Shown here piece by piece: positions 52,262 through 63,846 of a DNA stretch of 64,000 nt. The first letter of the stretch is position 1. Every line of letters starts with the position of its first letter. Both the position numbers and the translations under genes were made by a program. Source of the DNA: Diaporthe sp. PMI_573 (taxonomy: Eukaryota; Ascomycota; Sordariomycetes; Diaporthales; Diaporthaceae); the NCBI GenBank assembly GCA_021399435.1, contig JAJTUP010000017.1, positions 1,116,001-1,180,000 on the forward strand. The letters are read 5' to 3'. The notes beneath the pieces are model-generated. The model did no database searches and was not told where the DNA came from. It saw only the letters and a list, made by a program, of their open reading frames with translations.

Positions 52262-52585
52262 AAAGCGAAGCGATTCGGGTCATTTTGTTCTCACCTTGTT
52301 CCTGCGTTAGCCGCTAGCCAGGCTGTGTGCCTGCGTGCACGTACGTCACCCACTGGCCGAATCGCATCAATTGGTGAGCGATGGAACCAGAATCGAGCGA
52401 AGCGATTCAGGTCATTTTCGACCCCTCCAGTTCCTGCACGAGCCTTCAAGTGCTACTAAAATTAGCTGCTGTGGGTTGTTGTACACCAGCCCGTTGCACA
52501 CCAACCCTTTGCATAACTACTTGTTGCACACTAACCAGTTGCACAACTACTTGTTGCATAATAACTTGTTGTACTACTAAGCTAC
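52262..52585. repeat. short direct repeats and a 15-bp minisatellite
   Basis: GCGAAGCGATTC(A/G)GGTCATTTT occurs twice (about 52264 and 52396). From about 52466 to 52585 there are roughly seven imperfect units of TTGCACAACTACTTG / TTGCACACCAACC. There is no open frame of interest. Confidence 0.55.
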
Positions 52586-53526
52586 TTACTCTTTCATGTT
52601 TGTGAATTGACTGCATAGATTTCCTAGTGTTCTAGAATGTTCGAGGCTAGGAGCCCAATTACTTTCCGTACCATTTGAATTCTCTTAGTCCTGTAGTGAA
52701 CCAATACCATACAATTTCTTAATTCTCGCTGCTACTCTTCCTGTCACATTAGACATTGGTATAAAATTAAAGCCTTTGATATGTGAACTCTTCCTCAATC
52801 GCCCTTAGGCCGCAAGTGACATCATCGACCTCTAACGTGTAAGCGAAAGTGGTCTTTTCACTTCTTTGGTCATGTGCATTTTTGGGACCATCTGAGTCGC
52901 CCGTAAGTCAGCGAGGGAGACGGCCTCGCGAAACAGGTGTGGCCAATCTACCTTTCGAACATCATTCACCTCACCTCGACAAAAACTCTCATGCTCAAGC
53001 AAATTCTGGATTTCGCATACTTAGGAGCAACACGATATGGTTACATTTAAAGCTACAGACAGGCCTTTAAGGTCCGCAGCCTACGTGCGATTCAGGCCTC
53101 ACAGAAGTCCTGAAAAGACGTCGTGGATGATCTACACCACCTCCATGACTCACTTGCTTTTGGGAGCAGCCAATCATGGCCCCTATTGGTAGGGAAGTCC
53201 CTACCGAAAGACCTTAAATAGGCGGCGTCTTGTGTGGGCCCGCACATTTTGGATGGGGATAACTATCGATGTCTTTTTGGGGTCACAAAGCAACCACCTC
53301 TGGCCTACACCTTTTTGATAGAGATCATCTCTCAACCTTAGTAGAGAGATTCCACCATTTTCTTTGCAGTTCCATCTTCCCAAAAGGACCTTATTAACGT
53401 CCATTTCGCTACGTCTCAGACTTCCTTTCTTTTCCTTCCTTCCTTCCTTCCACCCTCATCCCCTTCTTTCTCGAGATCGACCTTTTCCTACCTTGTTCTC
53501 CACAATCGTTGTCTTTATCTGTATAG
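52586..53526. other. intergenic, nothing recognised
   Basis: About 940 bp. It includes a pyrimidine-rich CTTTTCCTTCCTTCCTTCC stretch near 53440. No gene. Confidence 0.4.
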
Positions 53527-53796
53527 CTAATAGTTTCTCGCTCTCCCATATTCATTATGGACATCAGCCTTATATATGCTATTATCATGGGCGGTAGCTT
53601 CGGCCTCCTTCCACCGGCCTTGATTCCTGTACGTCGACGCCAGGTTGGCCATGCTGGTCAGCGTGGAAGGATGCTCCTCTCCTAGCACCCTCTTTCTCGT
53701 GTCCTTCACTTGCACCTCCAGCTCTTCGGCCTCCTTCCACCGGCCTCGATTCCAAAACGTCGACGCCAGGTTGGCCATGCTAGTCTGTGGTGCCAT
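53527..53796 (-). pseudogene. kinesin-light-chain-type TPR remnant
   Basis: The minus frame begins at an ATG and contains two 42-residue TPR units: TSMANLASTFWNRGRWKEAE, ELEVQVKDTRKRVLGEEHPS, then TLTSMANLASTYRNQGRWKE. This is the signature repeat of fungal TPR_10/TPR_12 arrays found at the C-terminus of NLR-like STAND proteins. Only about two units remain (90 codons) and the frame then drifts into unrelated sequence, so this is an orphan piece of a larger gene. DNA identity between the two units is high (GGCCTCCTTCCACCGGCCT.GATTCC is repeated), as expected for young KLC repeats. Confidence 0.65.
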
Positions 53797-53799
53797 AGC

Positions 53800-54985
53800 C
53801 GCTTAGCTTTTCTGTATCCACAAGTCGCAAATTGAATATAAATTTTATCTTTCCACAATCCAGAATCTATCATTCAACACCTTAAATACTACGTGAAAAG
53901 TTTATCAATCCGAGAAACCGAAATCTTTATCCGAGCCTATGGGTGTGGTGATGTGTCGTATATCGAGATCGTGCGGTATGGTTGTCGTAATTAGCTTGAA
54001 AATTTTAGGGAGTTTGAGCGTTGAGTGAGGCTTTCGGTCTCTGTTGAAACGTGCTGCAAATGCTGCGTATTGATGGCGTACTGTGGTCTCAGGTTCCTAT
54101 GTTACCGCCGAGTGTACACCCTATACGAGAGATTGGATGAAGGATACCAGCACGGAAGGTATTCTGCCAGGAGCCGAAATCTGAAGCGACGTTTGAAGGA
54201 AACTTAGAACGGCATAGCCCGCAATGTGCAGTACTCATATAAAATCTCTTTGGAGGTTCCATGGTGAACGGATCTAGGACGCGAACTGATTTCGAGAGGC
54301 AAGGAGGATGGGGAAAATTCAGGCGATCGAATAAGGTTCGGCGCCAAGTCTTGTGATTAAGCGCATCACGTGCATATATGCCAAGGAGAATTGGTGGCTT
54401 AGCCGCCTTGACGGATCACAGGCTACAACTCAGCGCAAACTCCTATAGTCAACACGACGCCGTCAACGATCCACTTTACAGATGCTCAATAGCAGCTCAG
54501 CAAAGGCTCGGGACAAGGAGACCAACCATCATGGGTATAGCGTCTATCAAGGAAGCAGATAACGCTAAAGCCAATTTACTCGGGGCTGCATGTGAATCCT
54601 AAAATGCTCAGGAAGGGGTTCCTTGAGTCCTCTTTGTGGCGCGTATGCATCCCCTATTGGTGACGGAAGCTGCTCATCGAGGGCTAAGATTCAACATTGA
54701 GCAGGGCTCAGTATTCTCGGACTACAAGACATCCAAGAGGAGTGCTGATAATCTCTTGTCTCAGTATTCCCAGCAGGTCACCACATTCAGCTTTCACAAT
54801 AATACCTTCCTCGCCATCTCTTTCGTGGTCTCACTGCTCACTTCGGCTGTTATTGTATGCTCATGTCCTTATTCACGCCCAGATTCTCCAGCAATGTTCC
54901 AATTAATTACAGCCAGTTGTACCTGTTGAAGCATGAACCTGTCAACATCTCTAACATACTATACATCAACCCCAGGAATATTTCC
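53800..54985. other. intergenic
   Basis: About 1.2 kb. No frame over 100 codons has protein-like texture. Confidence 0.4.
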
Positions 54986-56008
54986 TCATGGCCGTTTAAC
55001 ACGCACCACAACTTTCCCCCTAGCTCTCCCGGTCTTGATCCGCTCAAAAGCCTTCGGAACGTCCTCGAACTCGAATGTAGAGTCCAGAACTGCCCGCACC
55101 TTTCCTTCCTGGACCCATTTGGTAAGCTGCTCAAAGGTAGCAGAGTTCGCTTTTGCCATGATCAAAACATATTTCCTTTTCCCGCCTCCCAGGAAGCCAG
55201 GAAGTATCATATTGCTGACCACTTGCCTGAGAGCACTCAGGCTCATTCCCATTCCGACCTGCAGAAACTTCCCATTCCGCTCTAGGAATGTATGCGACAC
55301 CTGGTACAAGTTTCCCGGGGAACCGACATTGTCGAGAACGACATCAAAGACTTGCCCTTTGCTTTGCAGTTGCTTGATGATGTCTCCAGGCTTGTAGTCG
55401 AGTACCTCATCAGCCCCAAGGCTTTTGCAGAGTTCGATGTTGGCGGTGGAGCAAGAAGCTGTCACGTGGCACCCCAGCGCCTTTGCGACTTGTATTGACA
55501 GAACTCCTGTACCTCCCGATCCACCGTTGATGAAAACTCTGCTGCCTTCCTTGACGTGTGGCTGCAATGCTTGGTACGATGTCAATCCAACCACACCGAT
55601 CGACGCCATGTTGTCCGGATCTTGCCCTTTTGGCACTAATCCGATCGCATCTTTCGAGACTGCGACGAACTCGGCGATAGAGCCAGCACCCATAGCTCCC
55701 TCACATTGCCCAAAGACAACATCGCCAACACTGAAAGAAGTCATGTTCTTCCCAATCTTCGTGATGCGGCCGCACACATCCATACCAACCGTGACAGGCG
55801 ATCGAAACATCAGCTTCTTAGCCAGGCCAAGTTCCAGCATCTTGTGCTCGACGGGGTTCAGTGCCGCGCTGTAGGTCTCGACCAGAACTTGGGAGTCGGT
55901 AATCGTTGGTATGGGAATGCCTTCGGCAGCCAAAGACAGTCTCTCCTCGACAGGGCCTGGTCCCGGATGGCATTGCCATGCTTTCATAGTATCAACCTGA
56001 GTAGACAT
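54986..56008 (-). CDS. quinone-oxidoreductase-like MDR enzyme
   Basis: A single-exon frame of 340 residues from ATG 56008. It has a GroES-like N-terminal domain (LVETYSAALNPVEHKMLE, GMDVCGRITKIGKNMTSFSV, GDVVFGQCEGAMGAGSIAEF) and a Rossmann domain with nucleotide-binding SRVFINGGSGGTGVLSIQV. Then come GADEVLDYKPGDIIKQLQS, FDVVLDNVGSPGNLYQVS and C-terminal VRAVLDSTFEFEDVPKAFER and GKVVVRVK. This is the zinc-independent quinone reductase/alkenal reductase class of medium-chain dehydrogenase/reductases, NAD(P)H-dependent reduction of a C=C or quinone. The catalytic-zinc Cys/His set is absent, as normal for the class. Length is typical (320-350). It is intact; cytosolic. P450 genes lie 4-8 kb away on the same strand, so a role in secondary metabolism is possible but unproven. 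Confidence 0.85.
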   Translation of the reverse strand: MSTQVDTMKAWQCHPGPGPVEERLSLAAEGIPIPTITDSQVLVETYSAALNPVEHKMLELGLAKKLMFRSPVTVGMDVCGRITKIGKNMTSFSVGDVVFGQCEGAMGAGSIAEFVAVSKDAIGLVPKGQDPDNMASIGVVGLTSYQALQPHVKEGSRVFINGGSGGTGVLSIQVAKALGCHVTASCSTANIELCKSLGADEVLDYKPGDIIKQLQSKGQVFDVVLDNVGSPGNLYQVSHTFLERNGKFLQVGMGMSLSALRQVVSNMILPGFLGGGKRKYVLIMAKANSATFEQLTKWVQEGKVRAVLDSTFEFEDVPKAFERIKTGRARGKVVVRVKRP

Positions 56009-56223
56009 GATGCGAAGTGGAAAGATGATGTCGAGTAAGGGGACAGTTCATGGAAAAGAGCCCAGCTTTGCTGTCACTGGGCCTATATACCAGCTCTGAC
56101 GCTGGTTGCGTGAAGGTTAATAAGAGTGGAGGGTTAATCGTATTCGTACACAGGGCTTGCGAGACGCGTGTCGTAGCCAATCAGGCTCTGAGATAAGACC
56201 CCATCCACTGACTAATATAGCAG

Positions 56224-56622
56224 ATGCCGAAGGACTTAAGCGAAGCGGGCCTTCAGCGCATCGGATTGGACGGAGTGACGGAGGCGGAGGAAATCCGAAC
56301 AACCCTTGCCGAGATGATTGGTAAGGAATCAGCAGATAAACTCCGGCTCCCCGAGCCAATCAATCGTCCTTTCGACGACAGGTCTACTTACTTCGTAGTA
56401 CTTTATTCCTCAATTAGCCTAAACGACGATCCCTCCATTTCCAGGGCTATTTACAAAGCATGCTATCCCCTCGTCTGTAGCGAGGTGACTCGCGCTAGCC
56501 AGGATAATTTACAATGGTCCTTTGGCATATGTAAGCAGCAATTTGCAAGTAAATTTGTATTAATTATGCTGCATTCGAATGGTAAAGGGCCTAACAGGCT
56601 TTATCCAAGCCACAGAGATTAG
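56224..56622 (+). CDS. doubtful short ORF
   Basis: An ATG frame of 132 codons. The first ~55 residues (MPKDLSEAGLQRIGLDGVTE, EIRTTLAEMIGKESADKLRL, PEPINRPFDD) are protein-like; the rest is not. It is divergent from the MDR gene with a gap of 215 bp. It may be a decayed gene. Confidence 0.25.
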   Translation: MPKDLSEAGLQRIGLDGVTEAEEIRTTLAEMIGKESADKLRLPEPINRPFDDRSTYFVVLYSSISLNDDPSISRAIYKACYPLVCSEVTRASQDNLQWSFGICKQQFASKFVLIMLHSNGKGPNRLYPSHRD

Positions 56623-56639
56623 GCTCGGATCAACTTGTT

Positions 56640-57560
56640 TGTTGATGGTATTGATGGCAACTTCATCGTTCGGTTGGTAGAAGATGGCATGGTTGAGCTG
56701 CTTCACCCAGTCGGTGAGGGGCTGCTGCTGAGCGGACATTTCGCCCGAAGTCGCCTTTGCCTACACAGTAGAAAGTTCGCTGAAGTGTGACCTGGTGCGC
56801 CCAGACGGCCAATGGCAAAAATACAACCAGATATAACGTTTATTTCCCCTGTATAGGTGTAATTCGCTCAACGTCCTTGCCCCTGGAAAATACAGGACCA
56901 CCATGCTGGCGTTTTGGCCATATTGAAAACGTTGGAAAATGCCTTCGAAAACCAACGTAATCTTCTCTGGCGCCCCAGAAGGAGCACCTTCAATGGCCAG
57001 CTACTCGTTGCGAACCCTATCAATTGTGACGGTACGGGTCTTATATAATGCTAGGAACTAGTCCGAGTGATTGGTTATTATTGTCTTTCTAGGCCGACAC
57101 ACGCATGGTTGATTTGCCAGCAGAATTCAAGCATGTCTCATCAATCCAGGCCCGCGTTGGTTGCCGTGTCATCGGACCCGTAATCTGGAGACGGGACTAG
57201 GTAAGCTCCTGCAATGAACCTCAACTCACTGAAATGTGTGATGACTAATAATTTCTCGGTTTAGTGCCCCTGTGATGTTAGTGGCAATGAGGTGCGGGTA
57301 TACGAATAACAAGTGGAGTACCAGAAGTGCCTCCGAGAGGGCAACCCGCCTGCACCGGCAGCGTAATGTATGTTTCTCATGGTCATTTTCTTTGTACTAC
57401 ATTTAAGCGCCGTTATCACAATGTTTAGTTCCCGTACTCGCACCCGACGGTGAAAGAGCAAAGTCGAACATCGCACTCATCGGTCGAATAAGCAAGGGCT
57501 GGTCCAAACCGTGCGAGGTCGTTCAGAGCCGATCGACAGCCTGTCTCCATTCGTAACTCA
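56640..57560. other. intergenic
   Basis: About 920 bp with short frames only; nothing recognised. Confidence 0.4.
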
Positions 57561-57562
57561 CT

Positions 57563-58069
57563 CTATGCTGCCCCGGCAGTCTCCTCCTCCTTCTCCGCCT
57601 TCTGTTTCGCGGCTCTCTGGCAAGCGTCCAGGCTGGATGACATGTTCCAGTTGAAGAGGATCTTGACGTTCTTTGGGTGATACCTCAACGTCTCAATCAG
57701 CTCCTCCAGGAGGATGGCGACGCTTGGAGCTGGGTGGGCACGTATCCCAAAGCCGAGGATGATTCCGTCCACATGTTCCGCCTCATCGAGCTTGTCAAGG
57801 ACTGCCTTGTAGCCAAGTCTCGGGGAAATCAAAACCACTTGAAGAGCGTCAGCTAGTCATTCTAGAAAATGATGTCTGAAAGTCCCTTGAGGATATATAC
57901 AATCAAAGTCAAAGCCGTTGTCGTTGAGCGACTTCTTCGTCTTTTCGAGCTCGCCGCGAAGGTCTTCCATCTTCGTGTTGAACACCTGCTCAACCTTCAA
58001 CTCTTGCTGGATCATGTCATCGACTGGCAGACCAGCGAGGATAAAGTACAGCCTGCGACCAGTCGACAT
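57563..58069 (-). CDS. small two-exon protein, Rossmann-like
   Basis: Exon 1 58069-57901 (ATG) and exon 2 57837-57563, intron 63 bp (donor GTATATAT, branch TAGCTGACG, acceptor CTTCAAG); 147 residues. The sequence starts MSTGRRLYFILAGLPVDDMI, then a helix (QVFNTKMEDLRGELEKTKKS), FDFDLVLISPRLGYKAVLDK, EHVDGIILGFGIRAHPAPSV, AILLEELIETLRYHPKNVKI and LFNWNMSSSLDACQRAAKQ. The alternation of beta strands ending in GLP, GFGIRA and NWN with helices suggests a flavodoxin/Rossmann-like alpha-beta fold. The pattern 'DGIIIGFGVRG...FFE.L......P..K..FN' recurs in many uncharacterised fungal and bacterial proteins. Substrate and function are unknown. Confidence 0.6.
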
Positions 58070-58075
58070 GTTTGA

Positions 58076-59560
58076 AGTTGGCTCTGGGTGATATGTTGCT
58101 TTATGGTAGGGGAACTTGCTGCGTGGCTTATTTGTTTACGCTGAGTGCATTCTTTTACATCCTACCTGATGATGATGTTCGACCCCATTTGTTGTGGATC
58201 AGATCGGTCGATGGGGGCTCGGATCTCCCGTCAGATTGGTCATCAACATCCGACCGCGTAGCATCCCTTGAAAACTGCAACGGCAACAAGGGGGATAAAC
58301 ATAAAACCTGGCGAATAAACAACTTGATTTAGCCAGATTCAGAGCTGTTGATTCGCCAGAAGCTTACTAAGCCACTATTGTTGCCGATACAAGTCCTAAA
58401 AAGAATGCGGTTGGAGACAGAGTTTACAGCCCCTCCCTGCCCACTAGCGCCGGGTTGCAAACATGCCCGCCTTCCGACCCAGCAAGTCCCGACTTCGCTC
58501 TTCCAAGATTGTCTATGCAGAGCACATACATGCTTCATCACTTCCAAAGTGGTCAGAATGACTTTTGGCACAGTAAAGTGTATCGTATCTAGTGATTGGT
58601 TAGTGACTTATAGTAACAGGTATATACTAGAAGCCGGGTTCATTTCATCAAAGTTGGCTATCTACGGCCCTCTGCAAGCTCTGGGGAGAAAGCCAACTTT
58701 GCCCGGCTTCTTGCTTTGCCAGCAGGGGGGTGGGGGGTCCTCCGGCAGTTAAAGCTGAATTGCCAGCCAGAAAAGGGCCTCCAGCAGTCCTCAATAAAAT
58801 ATACTAAGGATAAGTATAGCCCAGAACAACTTAAGTATATAAGATAATACTCTAAGCAGAGTATTCTCTGACTACAGTGATTTCAGATGGTAGAGAGGAT
58901 AATTAAGGGGAGAGCATTAAGCCTACAGTACTCTAACCCAGCCCTCCCCTTGCTATAAGATTTTATCGATAAGAGTTGACTTACCGATAAGAACCGACCA
59001 AGCCCTGCTCGAGAAATATATTGCACCAAATCACCGTAGTAGAGAAAACTCCGCTCAGAGCGCCACCCCGCAGGCTCGGGTCACTCTGAGCTACGCTTAA
59101 TGAGGCGTGCTTGAAAGTCCAGTGAAAGCTGCATATTCCTCAGCTTCATAGCAGTGTCTCGCTAATGGGTACATGTGATGGGCTTTCCCAATGCCATCAC
59201 GCTGCTCCCACCTGCCCAATGCAAGGCCGTATGTACCTGATGTTGAAAGTCCACATTCACTTGTTATCTTCTAAGCCGATAGTGGCAGCCAGATCATTCA
59301 AAATCTCAGATAGTAAACCTCTTTAGTGGAATCCGGCTTCCAGCGGCTTCCGGCGATTGCGCATTGCATAATTAATGCTAAGGCGCATGTAGTTGAAACT
59401 CTGAGGGAGGCTTGATAGAAGTTCAAATGATTTTAAAACCACCCGACACATTGAAAACTAGCAAGATATAGCGACTTAGAAGTGAAATCGAGATTCATTC
59501 TATATAGGAAGGAAGGAAGGTTAGGAATGGGGAGGTAAACTCAAACAGGCTGTGTTTCCG
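58076..59560. other. intergenic with an AT-rich block
   Basis: Includes a frame at 58348-58752 with poor texture and, at about 58780-59010, an AT-rich TAAG/TATA-rich block resembling RIP-eroded transposon sequence, without recognisable termini. The 59480-59520 segment has a GGAAGGAAGGAAGG run. Confidence 0.4.
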
Positions 59561-60956
59561 TTAATTTGACACGTTGCGCAGTTGAAACTCAATGAGAGGT
59601 CCATCCTTTTGCCCTGTAACATGGTCTCGCAACAGGAAGGGCTCCGCATCCATAGTTCCTCTGTTCCAAGCGTCCTCGTCCCTGTCGCACGCCCGCATCT
59701 CGAACTGATACAACAGCGTTGCCATGGTCAGCATGAGCTCTTGCAGCGCGAGCGGCCTGCCAACACAACTCCTGGCACCCATTCCGAACGGCATATATGC
59801 CTTGTGCATCTCCGATGCCTTCGAGTTGTCACTGGATTTCATCCAGCGGTTCGGATCGAATTTATAGGGGTCAGGGAAGTAGACAGCGTTGTGGTGAATA
59901 CTGTGTATGCCTACAGCGACGTCGTAACCCGGGGGTATATGAACACCGTCGATAACGGCGCCGCCTTCACCAACCTCTCGCCAGAGGGGCCCTCCTCCCG
60001 GGGGAGACATTCGCAGGGCTTCATCTACACATGCGCGAAGATATGTGCAGGAATTGAGTGCCGGCCCCATACGAACCTTGTCTAGGCTGTCAAAGCGACT
60101 TCGTACCTCCTCTGTGACCTTTTTGAAGCACACAGGAGAATGGGTGATGTAATGTAAAGTTGCGGCCATCGTGGTAGATGTAGTGTCGGACCCTGGTGAA
60201 TCAAGTGCATCAGTACATGCGTAAATATCCAATGCAAATTGTTCGGACGCATCACAGATGAGATCGGAGCCTTACCAGCTACGATCATGGTAGCCGTTTC
60301 GGCGCTCAACTCGAGCTGGTCCAGCCCCTTTCCGGTATCAGGGTCCTTCGCCTTCTCGATATAGGAGAAAATATCCTTCCTTTCCACCTCGGTATCCATG
60401 AGGCGGATGCCCAGAAGTTTCCTTATAAACTTGACGAACCTATTCCGTGCTATTATAGCATCCGGAAACAATGTCTTCTGAATCGCACGGATCGAGAGCT
60501 CAGGAGCTTGCACGAGGACGCTGAGTCGCACGTTGGACTTCTCTATGGCACGGATGGCATAGCGGAATTTATCACTCCCTATGGTATTGTACTGGGCGCT
60601 GAATATAACATCGGTCATGATGTCGAAGGCTAGATAATCAACTGGAAATTTCAAGTTAGCTCATGTTTTCACAGCAGCTACACCCTTCCAGATCAGGAGC
60701 CTGGCACTTACAGGAACGCGCCATATCCTTAGGAGCAGACCATCCGTCCCTCTGAGAGGCCGGTGGGTCCCCGTCATTTTTTTCATCTGGCGTCTTTGTT
60801 AATGTAGCGTTGAGTGCTTGAATTGCCCGTATGATTTGTGACTCGAATGATCGCAGGGTGTTATCAGAGAAGGCTTGGCTAACGACCCTTCGTCTCCTAC
60901 CGTGCAAGGTTTTATCACGCAAGGTAAGTAAGTTTGGCGCCTGCTGTGCCAGCATA
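59561..60956 (-). pseudogene. cytochrome P450, 5'-truncated by a hAT insertion
   Basis: Three exons read in frame on the complement: (60956)-60712, 60641-60276, 60192-59561, about 412 residues. Visible landmarks: C-helix region LRDKTLHGRRRRVVSQAFSD, the I-helix AGSDTTS assembled across an intron, K-helix DEALRMSP (ExxR), PDPYKFDPNRW, and the haem-binding loop FGMGARSCVGR (FxxGxRxCxG, axial Cys). These mark a class II, ER-anchored fungal monooxygenase. The N-terminal ~100 residues (membrane anchor and proline-rich hinge) are missing. At 60956 the sequence enters the inverted-repeat end of a hAT element. A signal-anchor-like frame on the far side (MVTHSLLLASALAAGTIVTK, ATG near 62810) could be the displaced N-terminus but was not joined. 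The existing exons show no stop, so inactivation is probably recent. Confidence 0.75.
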
Positions 60957-62654
60957 CTTGGGCATTGTAGAGTAGAGGGAGCTCTACCCACTTCTCTACC
61001 CTACCCAGGTAGAGGAGTGGTCTCCTCTACCCTACCCGGGTAGAGTGGGTAGAGTGGTGGGTAGAGTGGTGGGTAGAGTAGTGGGTAGATTGGTGGGTAG
61101 AAGATAAGGTAGGTAGGGAAGGTAGATACTGTATATATGCTCAATTCTTCAAAATATGCCACTTTATATTATACATCCCAATCCTCCTCGTCGAAATCAA
61201 TATCCATCTCGTCCACCTCCTCAGCCCCTACAATCATCCCTAGCAGCTCCTCCGAAGAGATGAGCTTCCTCGCAAACCAGTTACCCATGCACTCTAACCT
61301 CTGGAGGTTCTCTGGCGATAACCTAAGCCTATCCCAGCTCTGTGTACGGCGTGCGCCCGAGAATTGTTGTTCCGGTTCAGCGGATGAGGGTGCGATTGAG
61401 AGGATATTGATGGCCATTCGGTGGAGACGAGGATAGCGCCGGCGCTGCTCTGGAAGTAACCACCATTGAAGAGGAGTTATCTTTAGAGCATCAAGATCGA
61501 TAGTTTTATCTTCAATAAACGCCATAAACATATCTTCATCCTCTTGTGAGGTAGGTTGGACTCTTAGACGACGTTTCAGCCGGTCTAATTCATTCTCTAC
61601 CCTCTTCTTCGAGGATGGATGACACGTATCGATATCAGCAGCAGCAGCAGCAGGGAGTGATTCATGAGGGAGATGCGCGTATTCCTTCTGCCAGATCGAA
61701 TAAGCAGCATCAATAGTCTTCTGATGCCACCCTTCAGGCCAGTTCTGAAGAAGATAATGCTTCCGCTTCGAGGGATCGAGAAGCATCGCGGAGGCGTATA
61801 CTGGCGTTGACTCAACGAGGGCGTAGAATTTATCAAGGATAAACCAGCCCATCTCAATAGAATGAACCATTCGGAGGTCCTTCTCTGAGCCTGATTTATA
61901 TAGCACCTATAAAACATTAGTTTTAAGCGTTTTCTTGATGAAATAGGATATACCTTCTGATCCTCAAAGAAGGTGAGGATTGCATCCATCAGGGTAAGGC
62001 TCTGGGATAACGAAGCCTCACTGCCTTCAACCCATAGTGTACCACTAGCAAATACAGAGAGAAACCTCTCTGTACGCTTAAGTTTATCCCACTCAACGCC
62101 ATTGAGTCGAAAGCTATCGCATTCAGGGTGTTTATCAATGAAGTCCTTAATCTCTCGCTCCTTGCGTGTCGTACGCTTGATGAGATAATACCATGAGGAC
62201 CATCGAGTGTCGTTATCAATCCCTAATGCAATGCTGACAGCCTCGATCCATCGATCATGATGGATAGAGCTGTTTCGAAGCCATACAGCTAGGTTATGAA
62301 GCTTCTGGAGCGCAGTAGTAGCACCCCATCCTTCAAAACCTTTATGCTTCGCTTTAACCTTACTCCCTCTTCTCTGGGCTTGTTCACAACCCCCAAGTTC
62401 AAGTTTTAGAGACCGAGAGAGCTCAATGAGGCAGTAGCTGGGTTAGTGCAGGCAGTAGCAGGCAGCATGTTCGGTAGCATCTGAACTCACATGAGAGGTC
62501 ACCACAATATATATCGAGCAGAACCAATAAAATTAGACGACGCTTCAAGGACTTCAGCATCCACAATCATACAATCTTATCAAATGATAAGATCTAATTG
62601 ACCAATCAGGAGCGGGTAGAGTGGGTAGAGCCCCCTCTACAATGCCCAAGTATG
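60953..62654 (-). mobile_element. hAT transposon, about 1.7 kb, internally deleted, with TIRs
   Basis: Both ends carry the same inverted sequence: CATACTTGGGCATTGTAGAG followed, after a small gap, by GGCTCTACCCAC (left 60953-60992, right 62654-62620 in complement). Just inside are many GGGTAGAG(T/G) repeats (about 61000-61105 and 62612-62632), typical of subterminal transposase-binding arrays. The interior encodes the C-terminal half of a hAT transposase. No 8-bp target duplication was found at the edges (left TGTGCCAG, right GTGTTGCG), so the flanks may have been rearranged. The element interrupts a P450 gene. Confidence 0.75.
61169..62437 (-). CDS. hAT transposase, C-terminal half with dimerisation domain
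   Basis: Exons on the complement 62437-61954 and 61906-61169, joined across a 47-bp intron (donor GTATATCC, branch ACTAATG, acceptor TTATAG); about 406 residues. The frame opens after a possible acceptor (CACTAACCCAG) and has no ATG. Landmarks: NDTRWSSWYYLIKRTTRKE (catalytic-core W/D region), EKDLRMVHSIEMGWFILDKF, PSKRKHYLLQNWPEGWHQ, and the hAT C-terminal dimerisation motif PRLHRMAINILSIAPSSAEP EQQFSGARRTQSWDRLRLSP. No stop codon or RIP-type change was found. The BED finger and first catalytic residues are absent, so it cannot act alone unless it has an unseen start. Confidence 0.7.
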
Positions 62655-63846
62655 GTGTTGCGTTGTAGGATTTCAGAGACGATGTCAAAGACAATGTCAC
62701 GGCTGATTGCCAGGGATCAGATGTTTAGTGACAATCGTGCCCGCCGCAAGAGCTGAGGCCAGCAACAAAGAGTGTGTCACCATAATGGGCAACGAAAGTT
62801 TGGGCTCTCTACCAGGTACGATATCGTGTAAAGTTCACAGTGCGAGCTGAGTTTGCGGAGGGATAAGGGGAAGTGGTTTCGAATGAGTGGCATTCGGCTT
62901 TCGGGACTTCTGGAACTGTCAGAACAAATGGTGGGATGGTATGATATCCGTGGTAGTTCTGGGTCTAGAATTTGTGCCTCTGCCTTTTATTGATTTCCGA
63001 TTCTTGGCGGCAATTATTTGCTCCCGCTTCAACGATCGGAAAAGCTTCTGTCAGCACTAATTAGTTCATTATGGGCTAGCTCCATGCTGTTTAAAATTAA
63101 GCATGACCAGAAGGGAGCCGCATCGAACTACCTAGGTACTTTAGGCATCCACGGCGGCTAATTAAGACCTGCCAACACGCGTACGGCTCGACACAGTCAG
63201 GTGCAAAACGAACACGTCGTTGCAATTCACTATGTTCGTGGTCTTTTCTCGAGTTGAGCGCTACGCCGTCATGTTACGGTCAGTAAATGCCGGCGGCCGA
63301 CTAGGTTCCAGGTAATTGTGCTTGCCTCAAATTCAGGAAATCAATTTGTGAGAGCCAAGCCATCATCTTCGCTGCCCCCTTCCGCCGTCATGACAAACGG
63401 TCGGTTGAGTCCAGGCACAAGTATCCGCGTTCTTGACTGTCTCAGGCTGATGGGTGCTTGAAATTTCTCTGTACCGTGGTTGTTCCCCCCCCCCCCCCCC
63501 GGGCAGTTCTATGCACTTAGCCAGATGAGGTTTTGGGCGACAGTCCATAGTTTCTCCAGTTACCACAGCAGTCTGGCCTCCAGGAAATCGACCTAAGTGT
63601 TCTACTGGTTGCTTGATCTTGGGCAAGGTCGAACATTACGTATGGGACTTATGAACGAGGTTACAATTCAACAAAATGCTAATTCCAATGAAGCCTCTAA
63701 ATAACGTTACTTATGGAAACCTTTTCTTGACTAGACCTATGTCCTTGTGCCATTTTCCGAGTCTGGAAATTTCTCGATGCCGCACATCCAGGTCATGGGC
63801 AATGTTTCAAAAGAACCCCCACCGTGCTGTCTGGCAGAGGAACCTC
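62655..63846. other. region upstream of the P450/hAT locus
   Basis: On the minus strand at about 62810-62705 there is a short signal-anchor-like frame (MVTHSLLLASALAAGTIVTK then HLIPGNQP), possibly the severed P450 N-terminus. A second frame over 62720-62655 reads LAISRDIVFDIVSEILQRNT. The rest has short frames and a run of about 14-16 C at 63487. Confidence 0.35.

Noticed and set aside
63487..63502. Long C homopolymer as a possible structural element
   Set aside because: Simple homopolymer of uncertain true length; nothing around it suggests function.
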